Source: Rikenellaceae bacterium (GTDB lineage: Bacteria > Bacteroidota > Bacteroidia > Bacteroidales > UBA932). From it: a stretch of 5,261 nucleotides of DNA. Numbering within the stretch: position 1 is the stretch's first letter; the number at the start of each line of letters is the position of its first letter. The notes under the pieces were generated by a model. The model saw nothing but the letters and a program-made list of their open reading frames with translations. It had not been told where the DNA came from and made no database searches. The position numbers were made by a program, and so were the translations under genes. Where the stretch lies: NCBI GenBank assembly GCA_900769385.1, contig CAAGGO010000112.1, positions 1-5,261 of the forward strand, in the 5' to 3' direction. Below are positions 1-5,261 of this stretch, piece by piece.

Positions 1-17
1 CGACGCTCTTCCGATCT
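1..17 (+). other. Illumina TruSeq read-1 adapter remnant (not genomic)
   Basis: These 17 bases, CGACGCTCTTCCGATCT, are identical to the 3' end of the Illumina TruSeq universal (read 1) adapter. That adapter ends in the T used for A-tail ligation, so the genomic insert should begin at base 18. The segment is in frame with the ORF that follows and has no stop, so a gene caller would add the false residues RRSSDL to the protein. It should be trimmed. Confidence 0.96.
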
Positions 18-18
18 T

Positions 19-693
19 ATGGTCAAGTATGCTGACGACGTAGACAAATCTCGTATCCGTGAATGCTTTGAGTCAATACCCAAGCAATTAGCCAAGGATA
101 ATAAGAAATTCCAGTATTCAACAGTACGCAAGGGAGGACGCTCTTCGCAGTATATAGGTAGCCTTCAGTGGCTTGAAGATGCAGGTATTACAAAGAGATG
201 TTATAATACACAGATTACAGAATTGCCACTTGAGGGTAATTCTATTAAGGATTGTTTTAAGTTGTACACTACTGATATTGGACTTCTCGTAGCTATGCTT
301 GACTATGGCACTCAAGCCGACATCCTGAAAGGCAATCTGCTTGGGTACAAAGGTGCTATATTTGAAAATCTTATGGCAGATTTTCTTTGTAAGTCAGGAC
401 AAAAGTTGTACTACTTCCAGAAGGATAGTGGTCTTGAGTTGGACTTCCTTGTACGATACAAGGGAGAATGTGTTGTACTTGAAGTAAAGGCGAAATCAGG
501 CAAGACAAAGAGTCTTAAAACAGCATTGAAGAATAAGAATGTTTATCACTTGAATTATGCAATCAAACTTGGGCAATATAATGTAGGACGCAAAGATGAG
601 ATTCTTACTATACCTCTTTATATGGGATTCCTTATAAAGGATAAGCTAACAGAGGTTATAGTACCTGACATTGATTTGAGCTTGTTGAATTAA
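19..693 (+). CDS. AAA-family ATPase, C-terminal half with DUF4143 (COG1373-like), 5'-truncated
   Basis: This is the C-terminal part of a large bacterial and archaeal family (COG1373) with an N-terminal AAA ATPase and a C-terminal DUF4143 domain. Members are usually about 380-430 residues, so roughly 170-200 residues, including Walker A and B, are missing beyond the edge. The ATG at 19 is the first Met after the adapter and probably an internal residue, not the true start. Visible parts are a winged-helix-like segment (about residues 40-64, SSQYIGSLQWLEDAG) and a PD-(D/E)xK-like nuclease-fold core: E116 in IFEN, D142 in LELDFLV, then E155 and K157 in VVLEVKAKSGK. A basic Lys-rich stretch follows. 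Family biology is poorly defined, and the nuclease fold is often thought to be inactive. The gene converges on the GntR operon and stops 67 bases before a shared terminator. The domain call is firm; no cellular role can be assigned. Confidence 0.88.
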   Translation: MVKYADDVDKSRIRECFESIPKQLAKDNKKFQYSTVRKGGRSSQYIGSLQWLEDAGITKRCYNTQITELPLEGNSIKDCFKLYTTDIGLLVAMLDYGTQADILKGNLLGYKGAIFENLMADFLCKSGQKLYYFQKDSGLELDFLVRYKGECVVLEVKAKSGKTKSLKTALKNKNVYHLNYAIKLGQYNVGRKDEILTIPLYMGFLIKDKLTEVIVPDIDLSLLN

Positions 694-760
694 CATTTAA
701 AATGCCGTTTTATAAAAGAGGCAGGCTGGTTGGAGTAATCCCCTACCGCCCCACTAATAC

Positions 761-796
761 AAAAACCGCCCAGGCATAAGCCTAAGGGCGGTTTTT
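761..796. terminator. Bidirectional intrinsic terminator between convergent genes
   Basis: A perfect 11-bp inverted repeat, AAAAACCGCCC (761-771) with GGGCGGTTTTT (786-796), encloses a 4-bp inner stem AGGC/GCCT (772-775 with 780-783), an ATAA loop and a two-A bulge. The stem is GC-rich at its core and has T runs on both strands, so it can end the ATPase transcript on the plus strand and the ABC-GntR transcript on the minus strand. It starts 67 bases past the ATPase stop and lies 13 bases from the GntR stop. The stretch 694-760 holds no gene that I can see. Confidence 0.93.
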
Positions 797-809
797 ATTT
801 GAATATAAC

Positions 810-1166
810 TCACTTGTTCTCCCCCATCATCTTCCCCAGCACCTCTATCGGCACTCCAAGGAGTTTCATTTTGCGGGCTATGGCCGGGAGTTCTTCGCGG
901 AGGAATGCCTCCTTTTGCAGCTCCAGAATACGCTGCGGCGCAGCGGGTGAGACAAAGTAGCCTATTCCTCTCTTGTTGTAGATTACTTCCATCCCCTGCA
1001 GGTGGTCATATACACGGGCAATGGTGTTTGGGTTCACACCAAGGGTAATGCCAAGTTCTCGAACTGAGAGGATACGTTCATCGGGAAGATACTCTCCTGA
1101 GAGGATTTTCTCGCAGATTGAGTCTGCAATCTGCAGATATATTGGTTTGTTCTGATTGAAATCCAT
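810..1166 (-). CDS. GntR-family transcriptional regulator, YtrA subfamily
   Basis: This is a 118-residue DNA-binding repressor or activator. Residues about 8-73 form the GntR winged helix: PIYLQIADSICEKILSG, then PDERILSVRELGITLGVNPNTIARVYDHL with the recognition helix, then the wing KRGIGYFV. The tail (about 79-115) is short and helical, with no large effector domain, which defines the YtrA class usually linked to ABC transporter operons. A GTG at 1172 is possible, but GGAGG at 1172-1176 overlaps it and lies 5 nt before the ATG at 1166, so I take 1166 as the start. The gene is last in the operon, 12 bases after the membrane-protein stop, with the terminator just beyond it. I infer autoregulation through the inverted repeat at 2759-2782. 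The inducer is unknown; YtrA relatives in Firmicutes respond to cell-wall antibiotics. Confidence 0.93.
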   Translation of the reverse strand: MDFNQNKPIYLQIADSICEKILSGEYLPDERILSVRELGITLGVNPNTIARVYDHLQGMEVIYNKRGIGYFVSPAAPQRILELQKEAFLREELPAIARKMKLLGVPIEVLGKMMGENK

Positions 1167-1171
1167 AAGCA

Positions 1172-1176
1172 CCTCC
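1172..1176 (-). promoter_or_regulatory. Shine-Dalgarno site that decides the gntR start
   Basis: On the minus strand GGAGG sits exactly 5 nt upstream of the ATG at 1166 and overlaps the alternative GTG at 1172. A ribosome bound here would use the ATG. It is the only strong Shine-Dalgarno in the window; the other starts have weak or no sites, as is common in Bacteroidota. This may let the last gene of the operon be translated well on its own. Confidence 0.8.
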
Positions 1177-1178
1177 AG

Positions 1179-1901
1179 TTATGATATTTGGATTTTCCTT
1201 ATTCTCCACCAGGCAAGGATATAGAACAATATTGCCACTGCAGAATATAAAATTATGGAGATATTTACCTTCATCTCAATCCTCATTTGCATAGCTTCCG
1301 CATCTGCATCGCCATATTCAAACAGATTTTCAAAAATATACCCGGTAATTACAGTTAACCAAAGGAACATAAGGATTAAAATGCACAACAAAGTTTTGCC
1401 GGGCGCTCCCTTTTTGAATAATGTATTTCCCAATATTGCTGCACCTGCAATGCTGAATAACCCCAAAGCTCCCTTTGCAAGAAATCCATAATCCACAGTT
1501 ACAACAGAGCCATATTGTCCGCTGAACAATAAACATAAAATAGCATCAAGGAGAAAAGTGCACAAAACAAATGCCAGCAGCATTGCAAGTGATGTCAGAA
1601 CCATACCTGCAAACTTCTCAAGCGAGGAAGCAGGCAACATCAGGAAAGAGGTTCTCCCCTGTTTGTCCCTAAATGCAGAATATACCTTGAATGGGGCAAA
1701 GAATGTAACAAAAATGGACATTACAGAATACAAATCCAATCTCTGCCCGGCTGGAAAAGTATTTCCAAAATCCATTATCTGATGCAGCACGTGCGGAGTA
1801 ATGAGCAGTACCAGAAACATTACGCCAAATGCCGGCACCCTCATCTTAAGGTCATATTTAAGTACCTTAAGGAATCTATCAAATGAAAATGTATTGTTCA
1901 T
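1179..1901 (-). CDS. ABC-2-type integral membrane protein, partner of the upstream ATPase
   Basis: This 240-residue protein has about six hydrophobic segments (near 23-40, 57-75, 97-127, 142-160, 169-190 and 213-232) and a basic C-terminus (WWRIRKIQ), as in small ABC-2 permeases. Between helices 2 and 3 lies YSAFRDKQGRTSFLMLPASS followed by LEKF (residues 74-97). From memory, an LPAS..EKF motif is common in Bacteroidota membrane proteins encoded beside YtrB-like ATPases. The start lies four bases after the ATPase stop, with only a weak AGGTAA in front, which suggests coupled translation. I infer that it forms an inner-membrane transporter with the neighbouring ATPase; export is more likely than import because no binding protein is present. 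The substrate cannot be read from the sequence. Confidence 0.85.
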   Translation of the reverse strand: MNNTFSFDRFLKVLKYDLKMRVPAFGVMFLVLLITPHVLHQIMDFGNTFPAGQRLDLYSVMSIFVTFFAPFKVYSAFRDKQGRTSFLMLPASSLEKFAGMVLTSLAMLLAFVLCTFLLDAILCLLFSGQYGSVVTVDYGFLAKGALGLFSIAGAAILGNTLFKKGAPGKTLLCILILMFLWLTVITGYIFENLFEYGDADAEAMQMRIEMKVNISIILYSAVAILFYILAWWRIRKIQIS

Positions 1902-1905
1902 AATC

Positions 1906-2742
1906 TTACCTACTGTTATTGTTGAACATCTCTTTGAATAATGCCTTGTTCACAAGGGCACAATTGAAAAGGACCTCAAGATCCACCGGAGTCTCAATTC
2001 CTGTAAAGTTCTGCCTTACTGTATAATAACCCCTCAAATCCTGCTGCACATACAATGCTCCTGAATCTTTCTCATTCTCAATTGTAAACGCAAGTTTTCC
2101 GGTAATCTCCTCAATTGAAGCATTCATAACCACTCCTTGCTTGTCCATAATTATTATTGGATCAATAAGGTTATCCAAATCCTTCACCTGATGGGTAGAG
2201 ATGATTATCAGCTGCTCGTCAGATGCATTCTCCGCTATAAGCCTGCGCAACAGCGCTTTGGAAGGGATATCCAGGCCATTGCTTGGCTCATCCATAATCA
2301 GAATCTCTGTCTGCAAAGAAAGGGCAATTGCAATGATTGCCTTCTTCTGCTGCCCCAATGAGAGTTTGTTGAACCTGGCCTTGCCGTCTACCCCAAACTC
2401 CCCGAGAATACGGCGGAACTTGTCGGGAGAAAAATTGGGATAAAACATACCCGTCTGCATTGCATACTTCTCCACAACAACATTATCTCCTGCAAAATCC
2501 TCCGGCAAATAAAAGACCTTCTCCAGGAAGGAAGGTGTTCTTCCAAATGAACTTTCACCTCCTGCCAAGCACTCTCCTGAATTCAATTTCAATAGTCCCG
2601 ACAATACCTTCAATAGAGTACTTTTACCAACTCCATTCTCTCCCAGAAGACCATAAATCTTCCCTTTCTCCAACTCCAGACATACGTTTTCAAACACATT
2701 ATGCTTGCCGTATGAAAAACTTGCATTCTTTATTGAAATCAT
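1906..2742 (-). CDS. ABC transporter ATP-binding protein (YtrB-like)
   Basis: This 278-residue protein is the cytoplasmic motor of the transporter. It shows Walker A GENGVGKST (34-42), a signature LSLGQ (127-131, a variant of LSGGQ), Walker B ILIMDEPSNGLD (147-158, with D151 and E152), and the switch histidine H184 in STHQ. Where most ABC proteins have a Q-loop glutamine, this one has FYLPED (77-82), a form I associate with YtrB-like exporters. Residues about 205-278 form an extra C-terminal region after the ATPase core, not recognised in detail. It is the first gene of the operon. Its start has no Shine-Dalgarno, only A/T-rich leader, as is normal for Bacteroidota. A promoter and a likely GntR operator lie directly upstream. 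Confidence 0.94.
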   Translation of the reverse strand: MISIKNASFSYGKHNVFENVCLELEKGKIYGLLGENGVGKSTLLKVLSGLLKLNSGECLAGGESSFGRTPSFLEKVFYLPEDFAGDNVVVEKYAMQTGMFYPNFSPDKFRRILGEFGVDGKARFNKLSLGQQKKAIIAIALSLQTEILIMDEPSNGLDIPSKALLRRLIAENASDEQLIIISTHQVKDLDNLIDPIIIMDKQGVVMNASIEEITGKLAFTIENEKDSGALYVQQDLRGYYTVRQNFTGIETPVDLEVLFNCALVNKALFKEMFNNNSR

Positions 2743-2758
2743 AATTTATATATTTAAT

Positions 2759-2782
2759 AGTGTATTAGTATTGTAGTACACT
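2759..2782. promoter_or_regulatory. Candidate GntR (YtrA-type) operator, 24-bp inverted repeat
   Basis: The arms AGTGTATTA (2759-2767) and TAGTACACT (2774-2782) are inverted copies matching at 8 of 9 positions around a 6-bp spacer. The outer hexamers AGTGTA and TACACT are perfect and 12 bp apart. From memory, YtrA-class GntR proteins bind dyads of this look. The repeat begins one base downstream of the -7 box at 2784-2791 and covers the expected transcription start, a classic place for repression by steric block. That the binder is the GntR protein encoded at the end of this operon is inference. Confidence 0.72.
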
Positions 2783-2783
2783 G

Positions 2784-2814
2784 CAAATATATAAAGAGAT
2801 TTTTATTATGCAAA
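2784..2814 (-). promoter_or_regulatory. Bacteroidota-type promoter of the ABC-GntR operon
   Basis: Read on the minus strand, TTTG (2814-2811) is followed after 19 bases by TATATTTG (2791-2784), an exact fit to the Bacteroides primary sigma consensus TTTG / TAnnTTTG with 19-21 nt spacing. The transcription start should fall near 2776-2780, leaving a leader of about 35 nt before the ATPase ATG. Confidence 0.83.
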
Positions 2815-2861
2815 AAAATGGTGCACAAATCAAAGAAAAAGTACGACAGAAAAGCAATGAA

Positions 2862-2893
2862 AAGAGCTGTCATCAAGGGCGATGACAGCTCTT
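2862..2893 (-). terminator. Intrinsic terminator of the dipeptidase-SDR operon
   Basis: A perfect 13-bp stem, AAGAGCTGTCATC (2862-2874) with GATGACAGCTCTT (2881-2893), has a 6-nt loop. It lies 22 bases past the SDR stop. On the minus strand the stem runs into TTTTC and then further short T runs, so it suits that strand; there is no comparable T run on the plus side. It insulates the SDR operon from the ABC operon promoter less than 50 bases away. Confidence 0.88.
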
Positions 2894-2915
2894 ATTATTT
2901 CGTAAAGAAGGTAAC

Positions 2916-3677
2916 CTACAACTCCTTATGGAAAGTATATGAATTCGCCTGTGCTGTAGGCATTATAACCATATCATTTATGTTCACGTGCGGAGGGCAT
3001 TTTATCATATATAGGATGGCGTCTGCCACATCCATTGCAGTAAGTGGGGTAAATCCTTTGTATACATTGTCCGCACGTTCAACGTCACCCTTAAAACGTA
3101 CCAATGAGAACTCTGTCTCCACTGCACCAGGGCAGATCTGAGAAACCCTGATTCCAAAAGGCAATAAATCTATGCGCATACCTTTTGTAAGGGCATCTAC
3201 AGCATGTTTGGTGGCACAATAAACGTTTCCGTTTGCATATGCCTCCTTACCGGCTATTGAGCAGAGGTTTACAATATGACCACAGCGGCGCTCCTTCATA
3301 TAATTTGCAACAACTCGGGTTACATACAACAGACCCTTAACGTTGGTATCAATCATCCTCTCCCAGTCATCCACAACACCATCCTGCACAGGATTGAGTC
3401 CTACAGCAAGTCCGGCATTGTTCACAAGGACATCAATTGATTTCCACTCATCGGGAAGGCCACCCAAATGTTTCTCAACCTCCTCCTGAGAGCGTACATC
3501 AAATACCAGCGGGAGCACCTTTACCCCGTACTCGTTTTCCACCTCAAATGCAAAAGCCTCAAGCCTGTCTGCCCTGCGGCCAGTAACTATGAGTCTGTAC
3601 CCCTCCTTTGCAAGAAGTACTGCAACCGCCTCACCTATTCCCGATGTGGCACCGGTTACCAAAGCTATCTTTCCCAT
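2916..3677 (-). CDS. ydfG: Short-chain dehydrogenase, YdfG-like NADP-dependent 3-hydroxy acid dehydrogenase
   Basis: This 253-residue classical SDR has the cofactor motif TGATSGIG (8-15), GRR (33-35, the arginines suggesting NADP preference), D60, NNAG (86-89), and the catalytic set N112, S140, Y153 and K157 (YCATK). The stretch IDVLVNNAGLAVG, then DDWERMIDTNVKGL, then VRFKGD and the late HVNIN closely follow E. coli YdfG as I remember it (248 residues). YdfG oxidises 3-hydroxy acids such as L-allo-threonine and L-serine with NADP, and also reduces malonic semialdehyde. It is second in the operon, 21 bases after the dipeptidase stop, with AAAGGA about 10 nt before the ATG. It is followed by its own terminator. 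No signal peptide is seen, so it acts in the cytoplasm. The subfamily call is strong; the exact substrate here is inferred. Confidence 0.93.
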   Translation of the reverse strand: MGKIALVTGATSGIGEAVAVLLAKEGYRLIVTGRRADRLEAFAFEVENEYGVKVLPLVFDVRSQEEVEKHLGGLPDEWKSIDVLVNNAGLAVGLNPVQDGVVDDWERMIDTNVKGLLYVTRVVANYMKERRCGHIVNLCSIAGKEAYANGNVYCATKHAVDALTKGMRIDLLPFGIRVSQICPGAVETEFSLVRFKGDVERADNVYKGFTPLTAMDVADAILYMIKCPPHVNINDMVIMPTAQANSYTFHKEL

Positions 3678-3698
3678 AATCAGGATTTCCTTTAAAAA

Positions 3699-4811
3699 TT
3701 ACAATGTATATGCAATATTCTCAACCTGATTCATAACCCTCAGGAAGTTCTCTCCAAGGATACATTTGATATCCTCGTCTGAGTAACCTCTAAGTTTCAA
3801 TTCCTCAGTTATTACTCCAAATTTTGAAGCATCCTCCAAACCTGCAGGAGGTGACTCAATACCGTCAAAATCGGAGCCCAATCCAACGTGTTTTACACCC
3901 ACAAGATTAACAACGTGGTCTATATGGTCTACCAACACCTTATATGATGGTCTTGGAGTTGAGTACAAAGCCTCGTGAGCTTTCTCATATCTCTCCTTGC
4001 GGCGTTTGCAACGCGGATGCAGCTGGTAGTCAATCAAAGCCTCATCAAACTCGTCACACAAATGGCCTGCAACTTTAGAATACTCAGGATCTATGAATGA
4101 TGAATAGAAGTTAATCTGAATTACACCTCCGGCTGCTGCCAAGTCCTTAATCATCTGGTCTGTCATATTGCGCGGATGGTTGCACAAAGCCCTGCAGCAG
4201 GAATGTGTTGCCACAATTGGAGCCTTGGAGTATTTAAGGCAGTCATAGAAAGACTCATCTGAAAGGTGTGAAACGTCAATCATCATACCCAAACGGTTCA
4301 TCACCTCTATAACCTCCTTTCCAAACTCACTTACACCGCCCCATCTTTTCTCCTTAGGAGCGCAGGAATCACATATCTCGTTGTTGCCGGCGTGGGTAAG
4401 GGTCATATAACGGACACCCATCTTATAGAAAAGCTTCAACAATGAAAGATCTTTCTGAATAGGGGAACCATTCTCCAGTCCAATGAAAATTGCAGTCCTT
4501 CCCTCCGCTTTAAGCTTGCGTGCCTCACGTACAGATGTTGCCAATCCAACTTTCTTAGGGTTTTCATCAATTACCTCGTGGGTAAGGGCTATAAGTTGCA
4601 GTGCACGGCGTGTTGCCTCATCGGGAGAAAGTGAATTTGAAGTGTATGCTGCAAAGAAAACTCCGTCTACCCCACCCTCTTTAAGGCGGTCAAAATCTAT
4701 ATGTCCCAATTTTCTCCTTTTTGAAACATCCTGCCCGCGGATAATTGCCAACGGGGTATCTGAATGTGAATCAAGCACAAAGGCCTCTTTGTGAAGTTCT
4801 GCTGCTGTCAT
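3699..4811 (-). CDS. Membrane (renal-type) dipeptidase, peptidase family M19
   Basis: This 370-residue zinc dipeptidase cleaves a range of dipeptides, in some members including D-amino-acid dipeptides. The metal ligands expected from human renal dipeptidase are all in place: H16 and D18 (DSHSDTP), E113 (GLENG), H182 (DVSH) and H203 (ATHS). The catalytic aspartate motif GSDFDG follows at 312-317. The length is normal for the family. It has no signal peptide or lipobox, so I place it in the cytoplasm, unlike the anchored mammalian enzyme. A charged stretch at about 251-296 (CKRRKERYEKAHEAL) separates the last ligand from the C-terminal barrel strands. It is first in an operon with the YdfG-like gene, which suggests that released amino or hydroxy acids are handled next; this is inference. 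The start has no Shine-Dalgarno. The promoter is at 4852-4883. Confidence 0.95.
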   Translation of the reverse strand: MTAAELHKEAFVLDSHSDTPLAIIRGQDVSKRRKLGHIDFDRLKEGGVDGVFFAAYTSNSLSPDEATRRALQLIALTHEVIDENPKKVGLATSVREARKLKAEGRTAIFIGLENGSPIQKDLSLLKLFYKMGVRYMTLTHAGNNEICDSCAPKEKRWGGVSEFGKEVIEVMNRLGMMIDVSHLSDESFYDCLKYSKAPIVATHSCCRALCNHPRNMTDQMIKDLAAAGGVIQINFYSSFIDPEYSKVAGHLCDEFDEALIDYQLHPRCKRRKERYEKAHEALYSTPRPSYKVLVDHIDHVVNLVGVKHVGLGSDFDGIESPPAGLEDASKFGVITEELKLRGYSDEDIKCILGENFLRVMNQVENIAYTL

Positions 4812-4817
4812 AGTGTA

Positions 4818-4847
4818 TCTGTTTTTAATATGTTTTTCTTAAGTTTG
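4818..4847 (+). promoter_or_regulatory. Possible promoter of the ECF sigma gene
   Basis: TAAGTTTG (4840-4847) fits the Bacteroidota -7 box TAnnTTTG. The best -33 match is imperfect, TCTG at 4818-4821, with an 18-nt spacer. Transcription would start near 4853-4856 and give a leader of about 60 nt before the ATG at 4917. Many ECF genes are instead read from their own ECF promoter, so this is tentative. The box faces the dipeptidase -7 box. Confidence 0.45.
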
Positions 4848-4851
4848 GTAA

Positions 4852-4883
4852 CAAATTTAACAATAAACTGCAACAAACGCAAA
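4852..4883 (-). promoter_or_regulatory. Bacteroidota-type promoter of the dipeptidase-SDR operon
   Basis: On the minus strand TTTG (4883-4880) is followed after 20 bases by TAAATTTG (4859-4852), a full match to the Bacteroides TTTG / TAnnTTTG consensus. The expected start near 4845 gives a leader of about 33 nt to the dipeptidase ATG. Confidence 0.8.
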
Positions 4884-4916
4884 ATCCCGCCGTCTTATAA
4901 GTGAAAAGCAAAAAGG

Positions 4917-5261
4917 ATGAAACAGCAAAGCAACATAACTGAAATATACAACCAATATGCGCAGCAGCTCTATTTTACCGCCCTGCGCATAACAGGCAAC
5001 AGTTATGATGCAGAGGAGGTGATGCAGGACACAATAATAAAGTACCACCACCTGCCGCAGAAAGAGGAGATAGAGAAACTTGGCAGCTGGCTAAAAAGTG
5101 TCTGTATCCGCAAGGCAATTGACAAACTGAGGGAAAAGCACCGTACAAAGGAGTTTTTGGAGGAGTACAAACAAGAGCAAATTGCAGCACCACCGCCACA
5201 ATTGCAATACACGGCAGAAGAGATAAAGAAGGCGTACAGAAAACTGGCCGTCAAGTACCAC
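4917..5261 (+). CDS. ECF-type RNA polymerase sigma factor, N-terminal part (region 2), 3'-truncated
   Basis: The frame is open for 115 codons from ATG 4917 to the window edge; an in-frame TGA at 4902 excludes any earlier start. Residues about 10-45 (YNQYAQQLYFTALRITGNSY, then DAEEVMQDTIIKYHHL) are sigma-70 region 2.1-2.2. Residues 57-76 (SWLKSVCIRKAIDKLREKHR) match 2.3-2.4, which contact core polymerase and melt the -10 DNA. A charged, proline-containing linker (77-98) follows. The last 17 residues, TAEEIKKAYRKLAVKYH, lie where region 4 should begin, but they lack the usual LP..YR and read like a J-domain helix. AAAGG directly abuts the ATG, so it is not a well-placed Shine-Dalgarno. The gene is divergent from the dipeptidase. 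Any anti-sigma gene would lie off the edge. ECF identity is firm for residues 1-76. Confidence 0.85.
   Translation, partial: MKQQSNITEIYNQYAQQLYFTALRITGNSYDAEEVMQDTIIKYHHLPQKEEIEKLGSWLKSVCIRKAIDKLREKHRTKEFLEEYKQEQIAAPPPQLQYTAEEIKKAYRKLAVKYH

Noticed and set aside
728..747. Imperfect hairpin GGTTGGAG / CCCCTACC after the ATPase stop
   Set aside because: Only 6 of 8 positions pair and no T run follows; the strong terminator at 761-796 explains the region.
1166..1172. GTG start two codons upstream in the GntR gene
   Set aside because: The GTG overlaps the GGAGG ribosome site, which is well spaced for the ATG at 1166.
2808..2885. 25-codon plus-strand ORF starting in the ABC promoter region
   Set aside because: It overlaps the -33 box and the SDR terminator stem, has no ribosome site, and its product is low-complexity Lys/Gln-rich.
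2818..3141. 107-codon plus-strand ORF overlapping the SDR 3' end
   Set aside because: Most of it is antisense to the SDR coding region, its first part runs through the terminator stem, and its protein resembles no family I know. It is a shadow.
4812..4817. AGTGTA hexamer just upstream of the dipeptidase ATG, like half of the GntR operator
   Set aside because: No TACACT partner lies at the right distance, so it is a single half-site that could occur by chance.
4857..5254. Three minus-strand ORFs opposite the sigma gene
   Set aside because: They are Cys/Ser-rich antisense frames of a clear sigma region 2; no domain or start signal supports them.

Overview
The window looks like a short metagenomic or draft-genome contig from a Bacteroidales-type bacterium. 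The evidence is the promoters: at least two match the Bacteroidota vegetative consensus (TTTG, 19-21 nt, TAnnTTTG), and several starts lack a Shine-Dalgarno sequence. The gene content (an AAA/DUF4143 ATPase, an ABC cassette with a permease carrying an LPASSLEKF motif, an M19 dipeptidase and an ECF sigma factor) agrees. Genus cannot be told from what is here. The first 17 bases are Illumina adapter, so the left edge is a library or assembly end, not a natural boundary.

Layout. 1-17 is adapter. 19-693 (+) is the C-terminal half of a COG1373-type ATPase (DUF4143), cut by the edge. A strong bidirectional terminator (761-796) separates it from a convergent minus-strand operon read right to left: ABC ATPase (2742-1906), six-helix membrane partner (1901-1179), and a short YtrA-type GntR regulator (1166-810). 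This operon has a near-consensus promoter (2784-2814). Just downstream of its -7 box lies a 24-bp inverted repeat (2759-2782) with AGTGTA/TACACT ends, a good candidate operator for the GntR protein encoded last in the same operon.

Upstream of that is a second minus-strand operon: an M19 dipeptidase (4811-3699), then a YdfG-like short-chain dehydrogenase (3677-2916), closed by a perfect 13-bp stem terminator (2862-2893). The 105-bp gap 4812-4916 is a divergent control region in which two Bacteroidota -7 boxes face each other as an inverted repeat (4839-4860). To its right, a plus-strand ECF sigma factor gene starts at 4917 and runs off the edge.

How the genes fit together. The ABC-GntR operon reads as a self-regulated membrane-stress or export module. 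The dipeptidase-SDR pair reads as small-molecule (dipeptide / 3-hydroxy acid) metabolism. The sigma factor begins a separate regulatory unit. No clearly new system is visible. The most unusual points are the operator geometry, the face-to-face promoters, and the last 17 residues of the sigma ORF, which match a DnaJ J-domain helix at least as well as sigma region 4.
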